A DNA stretch of 64,000 nucleotides from Duganella flavida (GCF_009857445.1 NZ_WWCN01000019.1:1-64000), one strand, 5' to 3'; positions 36,263 through 45,553 are shown, counted from the first letter of the stretch. Numbers and translations are program-made. The notes: a model not told the origin generated them from the sequence alone.

Positions 36263-37318
36263 TTAAGCCAAAGCTGGGTAGTCGGTGTAGCCTACTTCGG
36301 TCGCGCCGTAGAAGGTTTCCGCTTTCCAGGCGTTCAGTGGAGCGTCTGCTTGCAGGCGTTCCACCAGGTCCGGGTTGGAGATGTAGTCCTTGCCGAAGGC
36401 GATGGCGTCAGCATGGCCGCTATCCAGCACGTCCTGCGCTACAACCTTGTCCATCTTCTCGTTGGCGATGAAGATGCCGCCGAATTCCTTCTTCAGCAGC
36501 GGGCCCAGGCTGTCTTCGCCCACCGCTTCACGCGCGGCGATGAAAGCAATCTTGCGCTTGCCCAGCTCGCGCGCCACGTAGCCGAAGGTTTCGGCCGGGT
36601 TGGCGTCGCCCATGTCGTGCGAATCGCGGCGTGGCGCCAAGTGCATGCCGACGCGGTCTGCGCCCCATACTTCAATCGCGGCATCCGTCACTTCCAGCAG
36701 CAGGCGGGCGCGGTTTTCGATCGGGCCGCCGTACTGGTCGGTGCGCTGGTTGGTTTTCGATTGCAGGAACTGGTCCAGCAGGTAGCCATTGGCGCCGTGA
36801 ATTTGCACGCCGTCGAAGCCGGCTTTCTTGGCGTTTTCAGCAGCCTTTTTGTAGGCAGCGACCACACCGGCGATTTCCGAGGTTTCCAGCGCGCGCGGCA
36901 CAGGATAGGCGCGTTGCGGACGCAGCAGGCTGACGTGGCCTTCAGCGGCAATCGCGCTGGACGATACTGGTGCTTCGCCGTTCAGGAAGCTTGGGTCCGA
37001 AATACGGCCCACGTGCCACAGCTGGGCGAAGATCAGGCCGCCCTTGGCGTGCACGGCAGCGGTGACTTGCTTCCAGCCTTCCACCTGTTCGTCCGACCAC
37101 AGGCCCGGGGTGTCGGCATAGCCCACGCCTTGCGGAGTCACGGCGGTAGCTTCGCTCAGGATCAGGCCGGCGCTGGCGCGCTGTTCGTAGTACTTGGCCA
37201 TCAGCGCGTTCGGCACGCGGCCGCCGCCAATGGCGCGGGCACGGGTCAGCGGCGCCATGACAACGCGGTTTTTCAGGGTGAGGGCACCAATGGTGATCGG
37301 GTCGAACAAGGTTGGCAT
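36263..37318 (-). CDS. Alkene reductase, Old Yellow Enzyme family (NemA-like)
   Basis: The 351-aa flavoprotein shows LKNRVVMAPLTRARA, the FMN/substrate segments FDGVQIHGANGYLLDQF and HLAPRRDSHDMGD, and the C-terminal ADAIAFGKDYISNPDL. OYE enzymes reduce activated alkenes and nitro compounds with NADPH. It follows an ArsR-type repressor gene by 11 bp on the same strand, an arrangement typical of electrophile-responsive ene-reductase operons. Confidence 0.95.
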   Translation of the reverse strand: MPTLFDPITIGALTLKNRVVMAPLTRARAIGGGRVPNALMAKYYEQRASAGLILSEATAVTPQGVGYADTPGLWSDEQVEGWKQVTAAVHAKGGLIFAQLWHVGRISDPSFLNGEAPVSSSAIAAEGHVSLLRPQRAYPVPRALETSEIAGVVAAYKKAAENAKKAGFDGVQIHGANGYLLDQFLQSKTNQRTDQYGGPIENRARLLLEVTDAAIEVWGADRVGMHLAPRRDSHDMGDANPAETFGYVARELGKRKIAFIAAREAVGEDSLGPLLKKEFGGIFIANEKMDKVVAQDVLDSGHADAIAFGKDYISNPDLVERLQADAPLNAWKAETFYGATEVGYTDYPALA

Positions 37319-37329
37319 GATTGAGTTCC

Positions 37330-37620
37330 TTAAAGTTGCATTTGGTCGACGAAAGCCTTGATGACTTCTTCGTCGCGTTTAAAGTAGTTCCACTGGCCGA
37401 CGCGCTGCGACGTCACCAGCCCGGCCTTGACCAGTACGGCCAGGTGGGCTGACATCGTCGACTGCGACAGGCCGGCGCGCCGGTCTATCATGCCGGCGCA
37501 CACTCCCAGGTTCAGCGGATGCTGCTGGTCCGAGAAGAACACGTCCGGCTCCTTCAGCCACGCCAGAATCTGGCGTCGCATCGGGTTGGCGAGAGCTTTG
37601 TGGATGGCGTCGATGTCCAT
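37330..37620 (-). CDS. ArsR-family transcriptional repressor
   Basis: The 96-aa winged-helix protein reads DAIHKALANPMRRQILAWLK at the start and has the recognition helix LSQSTMSAHLAVLVKAGLV. A single Cys in GVCAGMIDRRAG could sense electrophiles. It is first in an operon with the OYE reductase. Upstream, TATCGT at 37634-37639 and ACGATA at 37668-37673 form an inverted pair in AT-rich DNA that could be its operator. Confidence 0.92.
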   Translation of the reverse strand: MDIDAIHKALANPMRRQILAWLKEPDVFFSDQQHPLNLGVCAGMIDRRAGLSQSTMSAHLAVLVKAGLVTSQRVGQWNYFKRDEEVIKAFVDQMQL

Positions 37621-37748
37621 GATTACCTATATGTATCGTGTTTTTCCGATTTCAATATCGCCATCTTACGATATAAAAGAAAAACGTGCTGGCGGCCGAA
37701 AAATCCTTTATGTTATGGGAACATTGTTGGAAATCTAACGAGGGCGGT

Positions 37749-38756
37749 ATGTCGAGTCATTACCTGGATGTGGCAGTGGGCCTGTCCTACACTTTCCTGG
37801 CCGTGAGCCTGCTGTGCAGCGCTACGCGGGAAGCCATCGCCTCGCTGTTCCAGACGCGCGCCAAGGTGCTGCTGGACGGCGTGCTGACGCTGCTGCACGA
37901 ATCGGCGGCGCGGCCCAGGCTGCGCGGCGTGTGGCCGTCGCTGCTGCGGCTGTTGCGGATCGAGGGCGGCTTCGGCCTGCAAAAGCTGGACGCCCAGTCG
38001 CTGACGGCGCAAGTGATGCAGCATCCGCTGATTACCGGCATGGCGCAGCAAGGGCGCATGCCGTCCTACATTCCATCGGCTATTTTTGCGCGGGCTTTTG
38101 TGTCCACGCTGACGTCCAAATACGGTAAGGAGCAAACTGCGCTGGCGCTGCTCACCAGCGTCGGCAACGACGGCTTGACGCGCACGCTGCTGGCCATCAT
38201 GGGCGAAGGACCGAATGATGCGGCGGCGCTGGAGAACGCCGTGCGCCTGTGGTACGACACCGTGATGGAGCGCATCAGTGGCTGGTACAAGCGGCGCTCG
38301 CAGTTCGTGCTGTTTTTAGTGGGATTGTTTTATGCGTGTGCGATGAACATCGACGCACTGCAATTGTCGCAGCGCTTGTGGAACGACGCCGCGCTGACGG
38401 CACAGTTGGTGCAGAAAGCCGAAGCCGCCACGCCCGCAGCCGCACCGGCAGCAGAAGCCACGCCACTGGACCAGACCAAACAAGCCAAGGCGCAAGCGCA
38501 GGTGCTGCAGGCGCTGCCCATCGGCTGGCCCTCGGCACGCTTTGAACATGTCAGCGGCTTTTCCGCCATCAGCATTGCGCTGTTCTTTGCCGCACTAGGC
38601 TGGATTGCCACCGCCTTCGCCGCCTCGCTCGGATCGCCATTCTGGTTCGACGGTGTCGGCTGGCTGCTGGCCCTGCGCGGTACCGGCGCCAAACCCGCTG
38701 CCGAAACCACCGCCACGCCAGCGCCCACCATCACGCTGCCGAGCCTACGAAAGTAG
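37749..38756 (+). CDS. Hypothetical membrane protein
   Basis: The 335-aa protein has an N-terminal hydrophobic segment (VAVGLSYTFLAVSLLCSA), a second near the middle (FVLFLVGLFYACAMNI) and one or two near the C-terminus (ISIALFFAALGWIATAFAA). An Ala/Pro/Lys-rich linker separates the last two. I do not recognise the family. A segment LTSVGNDGLTRTLLAIMGEGP lies in the soluble part. The start is at ATG 37749 after AGGGCGG; upstream in-frame Met codons lack a ribosome site. It is convergent with the 38759 operon, with 2 bp between. Confidence 0.78.
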   Translation: MSSHYLDVAVGLSYTFLAVSLLCSATREAIASLFQTRAKVLLDGVLTLLHESAARPRLRGVWPSLLRLLRIEGGFGLQKLDAQSLTAQVMQHPLITGMAQQGRMPSYIPSAIFARAFVSTLTSKYGKEQTALALLTSVGNDGLTRTLLAIMGEGPNDAAALENAVRLWYDTVMERISGWYKRRSQFVLFLVGLFYACAMNIDALQLSQRLWNDAALTAQLVQKAEAATPAAAPAAEATPLDQTKQAKAQAQVLQALPIGWPSARFEHVSGFSAISIALFFAALGWIATAFAASLGSPFWFDGVGWLLALRGTGAKPAAETTATPAPTITLPSLRK

Positions 38757-38758
38757 CA

Positions 38759-38956
38759 CTATTTGCCGAGCTGCGCGCACTTGGAAGATTGGATGGCGCG
38801 CTCGGTGATGCTGTCGATGCTTTTGATGGCGTCCGGCGTGCAGGAGGTGCTGTCGACGGCATGCGGCTGCGGCTTGCTGTTGATTTCCTTGTAGCCGGTG
38901 ACCACCAGCCCGGCCGCAGCGCAGGCCAGCAAGATCCAGTTGAATTTGGTTTGCAT
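38759..38956 (-). CDS. Small membrane-anchored hypothetical protein
   Basis: The 65-aa protein has a hydrophobic N-terminal segment (FNWILLACAAAGLVVTGY) and a short polar tail with two Cys residues. It starts 2 bp after the DUF1304 stop codon, so it is probably co-translated. It is too short for a family call. Confidence 0.65.
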   Translation of the reverse strand: MQTKFNWILLACAAAGLVVTGYKEINSKPQPHAVDSTSCTPDAIKSIDSITERAIQSSKCAQLGK

Positions 38957-38958
38957 GC

Positions 38959-39318
38959 TCAGGCGGCGAAGTGCAGCGCCAGGCCGATCACCGCTGGCAG
39001 GGTTTGAATCAGCAGGATCGAGCGCTTGACGGTCACGCCGCCCCACACGCCGGCCACGGCCACGCAAGCCAGGCCGAAGACGGTGAAGGCCGAGCCAATT
39101 GCCGCATCCGGATGCGCCAGGCCGATCACCAGTGCAGCCACCAGGAAGCCGTTGTAGCAGCCTTGGTTGGACATGGCCGGTTGCACGATCTCGGCTTTCT
39201 CTTTACTCAGCCCGAACACGCGGCGGCCGCGCGAATTGAACAATACGGTTTCCAGCAAAACGATGTACACGTGAAGCAGTGCCACCATGGCGGTGACGAT
39301 ATGCGCAGCCAGCTGCAT
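38959..39318 (-). CDS. DUF1304-family integral membrane protein
   Basis: The 119-aa protein has four predicted helices and the DUF1304 pattern (HVYIVLLETVLFNSRGRRVF, then NQGCYNGFLVAALVIGL). The family has no assigned function. It lies between a succinylglutamate-desuccinylase-like gene (21 bp upstream) and a 65-aa membrane protein, forming a three-gene operon. Confidence 0.9.
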   Translation of the reverse strand: MQLAAHIVTAMVALLHVYIVLLETVLFNSRGRRVFGLSKEKAEIVQPAMSNQGCYNGFLVAALVIGLAHPDAAIGSAFTVFGLACVAVAGVWGGVTVKRSILLIQTLPAVIGLALHFAA

Positions 39319-39339
39319 GTAGAACTCCTTGTTTTAATT

Positions 39340-40281
39340 TTAGAATGAGGGATTGGCGCGGGTGAGATAGTACCATTCGTTGTTGGCCCCGGCCTCGCTG
39401 TCGGGGAACAGGATGCGGCCATCGAACTCGGCCAGCACCGGCGTGCCATCCACGCGGCGGCCGATTTCTTCGCCTTGCCGAACCGGATCGAAGCTGGCCC
39501 AGTTGCGGCTGAAGGCATCGGCGGCGTCTTGCTTATCGTAGACCGAGACCATGCTGAGGGCTTCCATTTTTTTCGGCGCGACCGGCTCGGGCGCCGGCGC
39601 ATCGATCAGTCCGAGGAAGGCGAGGGTGTTGAGGATGGCGCGGTAAGCCACCTCCGGCGCTTGCGGATCGGTGTGCTGGCCGCATTCGAGTGTCAGCGCA
39701 TAGCCGCCGGTGGTGCGCATGTATTCGGTGGTGCCGACGCCGTAGCGCAGCACAGTTTGCAGTTCGCTGCTGCCGCTCATGCGGCGCTGTACGCCCGCGC
39801 CATAAGTCCGCAGCCAGCCGTCGACAAAGCGCCGCACGCCGAGACGGCGCGCCAGCGCGCGCTCTTGCGCTTCATGCTTGAACGGCTCCAACGGACCGTC
39901 GTTGTCGCGCGGCCCGACCATGACGAAGGGCTCGCCGCTGCCGCTGAACGAGTGCAGGTCGAGCAGCACCTCATGCTGCGCTAACAAAGGACACAGCCAG
40001 TTGGCCACTCGGTCTTCAAAATCTTGCGGATCTGAGTTCGGAAACAGGTTGCGGTTCAGGTTGCGTTCACCGGCGCGCTCCCCCTTGGCATACGCCAGCG
40101 GATTGGTGATCGGCACCAGCGTCAGCATGCCGTGACGGATCAGTAGCGCGCCGCTGTCGAGTTCCTGTATCACACGCTGGATCGCCCTGGTGCCGCAAGT
40201 CTCGTTGCCATGCACGGCGCCGGTGACGATCAGCCGGATGCCGGCCTGTTGGCCGCTGTATTGAATGGATTTGAATTGCAT
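39340..40281 (-). CDS. Succinylglutamate desuccinylase/aspartoacylase-family zinc hydrolase
   Basis: The 313-aa M14-like enzyme shows the zinc motif HGNE in VTGAVHGNETCGTRA, the second His in VLLDLHSFSGSGEP and the catalytic Glu in YALTLECGQH. The family deacylates N-acyl amino acids. No arginine-succinyl pathway genes are nearby, so the substrate is open. It is first in a small operon with the DUF1304 gene. Confidence 0.9.
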   Translation of the reverse strand: MQFKSIQYSGQQAGIRLIVTGAVHGNETCGTRAIQRVIQELDSGALLIRHGMLTLVPITNPLAYAKGERAGERNLNRNLFPNSDPQDFEDRVANWLCPLLAQHEVLLDLHSFSGSGEPFVMVGPRDNDGPLEPFKHEAQERALARRLGVRRFVDGWLRTYGAGVQRRMSGSSELQTVLRYGVGTTEYMRTTGGYALTLECGQHTDPQAPEVAYRAILNTLAFLGLIDAPAPEPVAPKKMEALSMVSVYDKQDAADAFSRNWASFDPVRQGEEIGRRVDGTPVLAEFDGRILFPDSEAGANNEWYYLTRANPSF

Positions 40282-40300
40282 GTGCTGTTATACCAGCTCG

Positions 40301-40335
40301 GCGCTGCCGGCGCTATTGCTCAAGGCCGGCAGCGC
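40301..40335 (-). terminator. Hairpin after the regulator/small-protein operon
   Basis: An 11-bp perfect stem (GCGCTGCCGGC / GCCGGCAGCGC) with a 13-nt loop starts 13 bases beyond the stop of the 40348 gene and 19 bp before the next gene on the same strand. No clear U-run follows, so it may act as a weak terminator. Confidence 0.5.
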
Positions 40336-40347
40336 GGCGGCGGATGC

Positions 40348-40722
40348 TTAGCTCGGTGGATTGTTAGTAATTTGCGGGTCGTGCGTGAACTCGCTGCCCA
40401 CCACATTACGCAGTGCGAAATTGAGGGTGATATTAAAGTCGGTGCGCTGGGTGTTGGCGTCGCTGAAGGTCAGCAGCTTGCCGCTGACGCTCACCGATGC
40501 CGCGCTCAGCTGAGTGCTGCTGTTAGGGACGACGGTCATTCCGGTAAACACGATGTCATAGCTGCCGCTATCAAAAATCTGGTAGTTGATGACGGTGTCG
40601 TGCTCGGTGATGATGGGCGCGACAGGGGCGGTCACAACGTCCCATTGTTTGCCAACGGTCAGGCTGGGTTTGACGGTTACCAAAATATTGACGAAAGGCG
40701 TTGATGCAGGAAGGGTGCTCAT
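40348..40722 (-). CDS. Small beta-rich hypothetical protein coupled to the nSTAND regulator
   Basis: The 124-aa protein has no signal peptide or membrane helix. Alternating hydrophobic strands (VNILVTVKPSLTV, YDIVFTGMTVV, FNITLNFALRNVV) suggest a beta-sandwich, with a faint likeness to DP-EP-type small proteins that I cannot confirm. Its start overlaps the end of the 1089-aa regulator gene by 4 bp, so translation is coupled. This tight linkage suggests a partner or effector of that regulator. Confidence 0.75.
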   Translation of the reverse strand: MSTLPASTPFVNILVTVKPSLTVGKQWDVVTAPVAPIITEHDTVINYQIFDSGSYDIVFTGMTVVPNSSTQLSAASVSVSGKLLTFSDANTQRTDFNITLNFALRNVVGSEFTHDPQITNNPPS

Positions 40723-43700
40723 AAACTCGCTTTCTTAAGTGGGTGGGTGGAAAGATAGTGCAGATAAGCCGCGTCGTGATAGGACATGGCGTCAAGTTGC
40801 TTCTTGATGTGGCTGACCTGGTCGCTCTGGTCCAGGCAGGCATGGGCCTTCACCCACGGCGCCAGCAGTTGAAAATCGGCGCTGCCCTGCACCAGTGGGC
40901 GCAAAACGGTACGCACCGCTTCGCAGTTTTCCTGCGACTTGGGATCGTTTTGCATTGCGACCAGATCGGCATTGAGCAGCAGCGCGTCGATCATGGCGTC
41001 GCGTATGGTGATGTCCGATGGCGTCGCCGCGTTGAGTTGCTTGAGTGTTTCCAGCGTCCCGCGCAAGCTGTCGCCTGCTTGCGCCAGCCGGCGCTGCTGC
41101 ATTAGCAGGGCGGCTTTGCGCTGCTGGATGACGGCCACCATGACTTGCAGGTTCAGCCGCTTCGGGTCGAGCTTGCCGAGCTCGCCGAATACCTGCTGCA
41201 GCTTGTCGAGGCGGCTGAACGATTGTGTCGGTTGCTGTGCCTTGTCGGTATCGATCAGGCGTAGTTCCGCTGCGGCCGTCTTGCGTTGCCAGATGCGATT
41301 GCTGGGGTCTTTTTCAACCATGCTTTGCAACAGCGCGTAGGCTTGCTGCGCATCGTGATTGCTGCCGCCCATGTCGCCGCGCGCTTGCTTGAGCTCGGAC
41401 TGCCGCGACCACACGCCAGCCAGATGGTTGACCCAGAGCGTCTCGTTGGGGTAGGCCGCATGCAGCGATTGCAGCAGCGTCAGCGCGCGTCCGCACAGCG
41501 CTTCAGCCTGCACCAGCTGGCCCAGCTGGACTTGCGCACTGGCCTGCCATGACAGGCTGTCGGCCAAATCGGCCGCCAGCTGTTTGTCGGTCGGGGTCTT
41601 CTGGTAGGCGCGATTTTTGAGTTCGACGGATTGGGCGAACTCGCTGGCGGCGCGTTTGGTGTCGCTGCGCTGCAGGGCCAGCGTGCCCAGGCTGTTGTGC
41701 GCATATGATTGCTCTATCCATCCGCTGACATCGTTGGGTGACAAGGCTGACTGGCGGTCGGCGTGCACCTGGTATTCGTCGAAATACTGCTGGGCCTTGG
41801 GCCAGTCCTTGCGGTCATAGTGAATCTGCCCCAGCCAAAAAGCATTTTCGCCAGCGCTTTTCAGCAGGGCGAGGTCGTCTGGCCGCGTGCGTAGTTGGCG
41901 CTGCAAAATGGCGCGGCCGGCCAGCAAGGCGGTGCTGGCCCCGGCGGAGTCGGAACGCGCGATGCGCACCTCGGAAATCAGCTGCAGCGATTTGGCCCGT
42001 TGCGCCAAGGCGGCATCGCTATCGTTGACGCGCGCCGGATCAGAAAGATAACTCAGGGCGCGGCTGCTGATGCTATCCAGCAAGTCGAGCCGGCTCAGTG
42101 GACGCAGTTTGTCGACAAATTCGCCCAGCATATAGCCCATCAAACCTTCCGCTTCCAGCCGGTGCGCCTCGGCCTCGGTCTGAGCCGAGCGGGCGGCGAG
42201 GCCGAGGCCAGCTGCCAGTACGGCCAGCCCAGCCACCACGGCCATGATGGTCAGGCGTATGCGCTCGCTACGGCGCTCGCTTTGCAGCGAGGCCTGGATG
42301 AATCCCTGTTCCTGCGGCGTGAAGCTGAAGCCGCTCGTGGCCAGCAACTGGCGCGCCTGGTTGGTCTGGGTGCCGGAGGGCAGCAGCATGTCGCGTTTGC
42401 TGCCGCTGTCTTGCCAACGCTTGGCCTGGGCGCTGATGCGGCTGCGCACTTGCAGCGCTTGCCGGTGTTCCTCGATCCACGACACCACGCGCGGCCAGCG
42501 CCGCAGCAGGGCTTCATGGGCCAGTCCGAAAGCCGGTGCGCCGGCCTGCAAGTCGCTGACGAACAAGTGGGCGTCGACCAGCGCCTGCACCAGTTTGTTT
42601 TCGGCTTCGTTGCGCAGCGCCGACCATGGCACGCGGCGCGAGCTGATGGTGGCTTCATCTTCCGCCACCAGCACCAGCTGCGACAGCACGTGGGGCAGGG
42701 CCGCGATTTGCGCATGACCCAGCGCCGAGATGACTTGCTCGGCCCGCGCGCCGATCGCGCCTTCCAGCCCGCCCATGGCGCGGAAGGCTGCGTGGCTCAG
42801 TTCCCCGTCCGGACTGCGCTGGCGGTACAGCTCCTGCAGGCAGTATTGCAGCAGTGGCAGGCTGTCGGCGCCGGAAAGTGCGGCCTTGCACAGGACTTCG
42901 TCTAGGCCTTCGCCATGTTCATCGACGGTGTAGCGCAGTTGCGCCACTTGCGCCGGGTGGCGCACGATCTGGGCAATGTCGGCGCTGCCGGGCGGCGTCA
43001 GGTCGAAATGGCCGCCGCTTAATTTCAGGTTCATCAGCGCCGGGTAGGCCGCCAGCTGCGGATAAAAATCGTTGCGGCAGGCCAGCACCAGCTGCACGCT
43101 GCCGCAGCGGGCCAGCTGGTCCAGTACGCTGATGAAGACGGCCCGCTCTGCATCTGTAATGTGCGGCAGCCTGAACACGGCTTCAAAGCGGTCGATGAAC
43201 AGCAGCAGCTGGATGGCCGGCAGCTGGCGCTGCAGCTGCTCGATCAACAGCGGCAAGTCGTGCGCCAGGCGCTGGGCCAGCGCGGCGGCGCTGCTGTTTT
43301 CAAATAGCAGGCGCTCGCCGATTTCCGCATCGAGCAGCACGCTGGCCAGCGTTTCGAGCAGGCCGGACTGGCCCATGTCGGCGCAATCGAGCTGCACGTG
43401 GGCACTGATCGCGATACCGGACTCGGCCGGTGCGGCACCGCTCTTCAGTGCCGGGATCAGCCCGGCCTGCACCAGCGAAGTCTTGCCGGCGCCGGACGGG
43501 CCCAGCACCAGCACCATCGCGCAGGCGGCCTGGGCCTGTGCCACCACCACTTGCACCAGCTGGTCCACGCTGAGTTTGCGGCCGAAGAAAATGGCCGCGT
43601 GCTGTTCTTCAAACGCTTCCAGCCCGCGGAAGGGCGAGGCGTGCAGCCAGCTGCCCTGGCTGACTTCATCGTCGTAGCTGAGCTCGGCCAGCAGGCGGTA

Positions 43701-43988
43701 GCCGCGCTTGCGGATAGTTTCGATGTAGCGCGGTTCGGTGGCTGAATCGTCCAGCGCGCGGCGCAGTTGGGTGATGATTTTGTGGATGGCGTTGTCGCTC
43801 GGCGAGACCTCGCCCCAGCAGGCTTCCAGCAACGTTTCGGCCGAAATCACCACGTGCGGGTGGCGGCAAAGATACAGCAGCACGTCCATAGCCCGCGGTT
43901 CCAGCTGCCGGTTGAGCACCCCGCAGCTGAGCGTATTGGTGGCTGGATCGACGCGCCACTGGCCAAAACGAAAACTCTTGTGCTTCAT
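40719..43988 (-). CDS. wHTH-nSTAND1-TPR transmembrane regulator
   Basis: The 1089-aa protein joins an OmpR/CadC-type winged helix (about 5-101, AIHKIITQLRRALDD) to an nSTAND1-type P-loop NTPase. The NTPase shows FRGLEAFEEQHAAIFFGR, Walker A GPSGAGKT at 163-170 and Walker B LLLFID at 261-266. A single transmembrane helix (about 578-599) and a long helical, TPR-like C-terminal domain follow. The TPR domain would be periplasmic and the DNA-binding domain cytoplasmic. Such proteins act as one-component or STAND-type signal switches. It faces away from the DUF1906-like gene at 44138, with 149 bp between them, and is followed by a coupled small gene. The targets are unknown; divergent autoregulation is likely. 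Confidence 0.9.
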   Translation of the reverse strand: MKHKSFRFGQWRVDPATNTLSCGVLNRQLEPRAMDVLLYLCRHPHVVISAETLLEACWGEVSPSDNAIHKIITQLRRALDDSATEPRYIETIRKRGYRLLAELSYDDEVSQGSWLHASPFRGLEAFEEQHAAIFFGRKLSVDQLVQVVVAQAQAACAMVLVLGPSGAGKTSLVQAGLIPALKSGAAPAESGIAISAHVQLDCADMGQSGLLETLASVLLDAEIGERLLFENSSAAALAQRLAHDLPLLIEQLQRQLPAIQLLLFIDRFEAVFRLPHITDAERAVFISVLDQLARCGSVQLVLACRNDFYPQLAAYPALMNLKLSGGHFDLTPPGSADIAQIVRHPAQVAQLRYTVDEHGEGLDEVLCKAALSGADSLPLLQYCLQELYRQRSPDGELSHAAFRAMGGLEGAIGARAEQVISALGHAQIAALPHVLSQLVLVAEDEATISSRRVPWSALRNEAENKLVQALVDAHLFVSDLQAGAPAFGLAHEALLRRWPRVVSWIEEHRQALQVRSRISAQAKRWQDSGSKRDMLLPSGTQTNQARQLLATSGFSFTPQEQGFIQASLQSERRSERIRLTIMAVVAGLAVLAAGLGLAARSAQTEAEAHRLEAEGLMGYMLGEFVDKLRPLSRLDLLDSISSRALSYLSDPARVNDSDAALAQRAKSLQLISEVRIARSDSAGASTALLAGRAILQRQLRTRPDDLALLKSAGENAFWLGQIHYDRKDWPKAQQYFDEYQVHADRQSALSPNDVSGWIEQSYAHNSLGTLALQRSDTKRAASEFAQSVELKNRAYQKTPTDKQLAADLADSLSWQASAQVQLGQLVQAEALCGRALTLLQSLHAAYPNETLWVNHLAGVWSRQSELKQARGDMGGSNHDAQQAYALLQSMVEKDPSNRIWQRKTAAAELRLIDTDKAQQPTQSFSRLDKLQQVFGELGKLDPKRLNLQVMVAVIQQRKAALLMQQRRLAQAGDSLRGTLETLKQLNAATPSDITIRDAMIDALLLNADLVAMQNDPKSQENCEAVRTVLRPLVQGSADFQLLAPWVKAHACLDQSDQVSHIKKQLDAMSYHDAAYLHYLSTHPLKKASL

Positions 43989-44137
43989 CCTGCCTCGAAT
44001 AATTCTATTCTAATCAATGGCTTATGTTTCGGAAGGTTTTCGGAAGGCCGGATAGTCGGCGCTCCGATAAAGTTATTCCAAGGAAAATACTAACATTATC
44101 TCGTTACAAATAGTTAAACAATGACCACGGAGTTTCA

Positions 44138-44755
44138 ATGACTGTTTTGACCGGCGTAAAAGCACCTTTTGAACTGACCCAGTACGCCATCGCGATCAAG
44201 CAGCAGGGGATAGATTTTGTCATTCGTCATTACAGCCACCAGTCGGGCAAGAGTTTGTCGCTGGCCGAAGCGCGCGCCCTGACCGACGCCGGGCTGCAAA
44301 TCGGCGTGTTGTGGGAGGGGCCGGATGTGCAGCTTGGCTACTACAGCCGGGCGCAGGGATGCGCCGATGGTGCGGCAGCCTATTTAATGGCGCAGTCGGT
44401 GATTGCCCAGCCGTCCGGCTCGGTAATTTATTTTGCCGTGCCGGATGCGGCCGGGGCGGACGGCGCGGCCAGCCGTTATTTCGAGGGCGTCAACCAGGCT
44501 TTTCGCGCCGCCGCGCCGGGCGAGCGCCAATACCAGGTTGGCGTGGTTGGCTCCGGCGCCAGTTGTGCGGCGCTGCTGGCGCTGGGTTTGGCCAAAGTCA
44601 GCTGGCTGGCCGACGACAGCGACCTGGCCTATGGTGGTTACAGCCTGCGCCAGCAGAGCGGGGTGGCGCTGCCGGTCGATGATGGGCAGTCGATCCGGGT
44701 CGGCATGGTGCGCAACAGCCCTGAGCGCCCTGCAGGCTTGTTCCGGGTGCTATGA
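44138..44755 (+). CDS. DUF1906-like (glycoside-hydrolase-like) protein
   Basis: The 205-aa protein resembles the Rv2525c-type glycoside-hydrolase-like TIM-barrel domain: GIDFVIRHYSHQSGKSLS near the N-terminus, AGLQIGVLWEG, then SVIYFAVPDA and YQVGVVGSGASC. There is no signal peptide. Members are thought to act on cell-wall glycans, but catalysis is unproven. It is divergent from the nSTAND1 regulator and overlaps the next gene by 4 bp (ATGA). Confidence 0.8.
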   Translation: MTVLTGVKAPFELTQYAIAIKQQGIDFVIRHYSHQSGKSLSLAEARALTDAGLQIGVLWEGPDVQLGYYSRAQGCADGAAAYLMAQSVIAQPSGSVIYFAVPDAAGADGAASRYFEGVNQAFRAAAPGERQYQVGVVGSGASCAALLALGLAKVSWLADDSDLAYGGYSLRQQSGVALPVDDGQSIRVGMVRNSPERPAGLFRVL

Positions 44756-45075
44756 CGATGAATATCTGTTTTACCGAAACACCGTCGCGCAAAACGGTCA
44801 AGCCCGCGCGTACGGTGTTCCTGAATAATACCGGGCAGGATGTGACGCTGAAATTCGTTACCGCGCCGGACTTGCTGCTTTCCGCGTACACCATTAGCAA
44901 CGGCGTCAGCGCGGCGATCGACCGCATCCAGCTGGGGCCGGCGGAATTTTTTTCCTGCCATAGCCAGAACGTGGCGATCCCCGGCGACTGTACGGCGGTG
45001 CTGAGCGTCGCCAACAGCGTGCTGACCATGACGATTTCTAGTTCATCTCAATCACATCAAACGGTGATTGGGTAG
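44752..45075 (+). CDS. Small beta-rich hypothetical protein coupled to the DUF1906-like gene
   Basis: The 107-aa protein has no signal peptide and consists of predicted strands (VFLNNTGQDVTLKFVTAP, NSVLTMTISSSS). It starts within the stop codon of the DUF1906-like gene, so the pair is co-translated. It has no recognised family. Its 3' end overlaps the convergent gene at 45038 by 38 bp. Its position mirrors that of the 124-aa protein on the other side of the regulator. Confidence 0.7.
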   Translation: MTMNICFTETPSRKTVKPARTVFLNNTGQDVTLKFVTAPDLLLSAYTISNGVSAAIDRIQLGPAEFFSCHSQNVAIPGDCTAVLSVANSVLTMTISSSSQSHQTVIG

Positions 45076-45502
45076 CGCCGAGGAAGGCCATCACTGCGCG
45101 GGCACGGTCGCCGGGATCGTGGCCACGGGTGGAGTCGACCACGCTGCGCAGGCCGGGGATGATCTCGGCGATGTGTGGACTCTCGTACGCCTGCACCAGC
45201 AGCGCGGCCAGTTCGGTGGCGCGGCCGCGGTTATTGCGCATGCGTTCCTCCAGCACCGCCAGCAGCGCGCGCTGCATGCGCGGCGTCGGATTATCGATAT
45301 AGCTGAATACCAGCGGCGTATTGCTGATCGCCTCACATAAACGGCGTTCAATATCATCCGGCTTCACATCGGAAGCGATATCGAAATACGCGCCATTCCA
45401 GCGCGTGCGCTCGTACGGGTGGCCGGGCGGGAACGAATCGGCCGTCTCAAAACCAAGGATGTGGCTCAGGCGGCGCAGCCATTTAATCAGGGTGGGTATC
45501 AT
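45038..45502 (-). CDS. Hypothetical cytoplasmic protein
   Basis: The 154-aa protein is soluble, mostly helical and lacks a signal peptide. Conserved-looking parts are PPGHPYERTRWNGAYFDIAS and RAVMAFLGATQSPFDVIEMN. I do not recognise a family. It overlaps the preceding convergent gene by 38 bp and is not obviously part of the divergent nSTAND1 module. Confidence 0.65.
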   Translation of the reverse strand: MIPTLIKWLRRLSHILGFETADSFPPGHPYERTRWNGAYFDIASDVKPDDIERRLCEAISNTPLVFSYIDNPTPRMQRALLAVLEERMRNNRGRATELAALLVQAYESPHIAEIIPGLRSVVDSTRGHDPGDRARAVMAFLGATQSPFDVIEMN

Positions 45503-45553
45503 CCCTGCATTTTATCCGTTCGCTAGAGAAGTGCGCTGGCTCAATGCCAGTAA

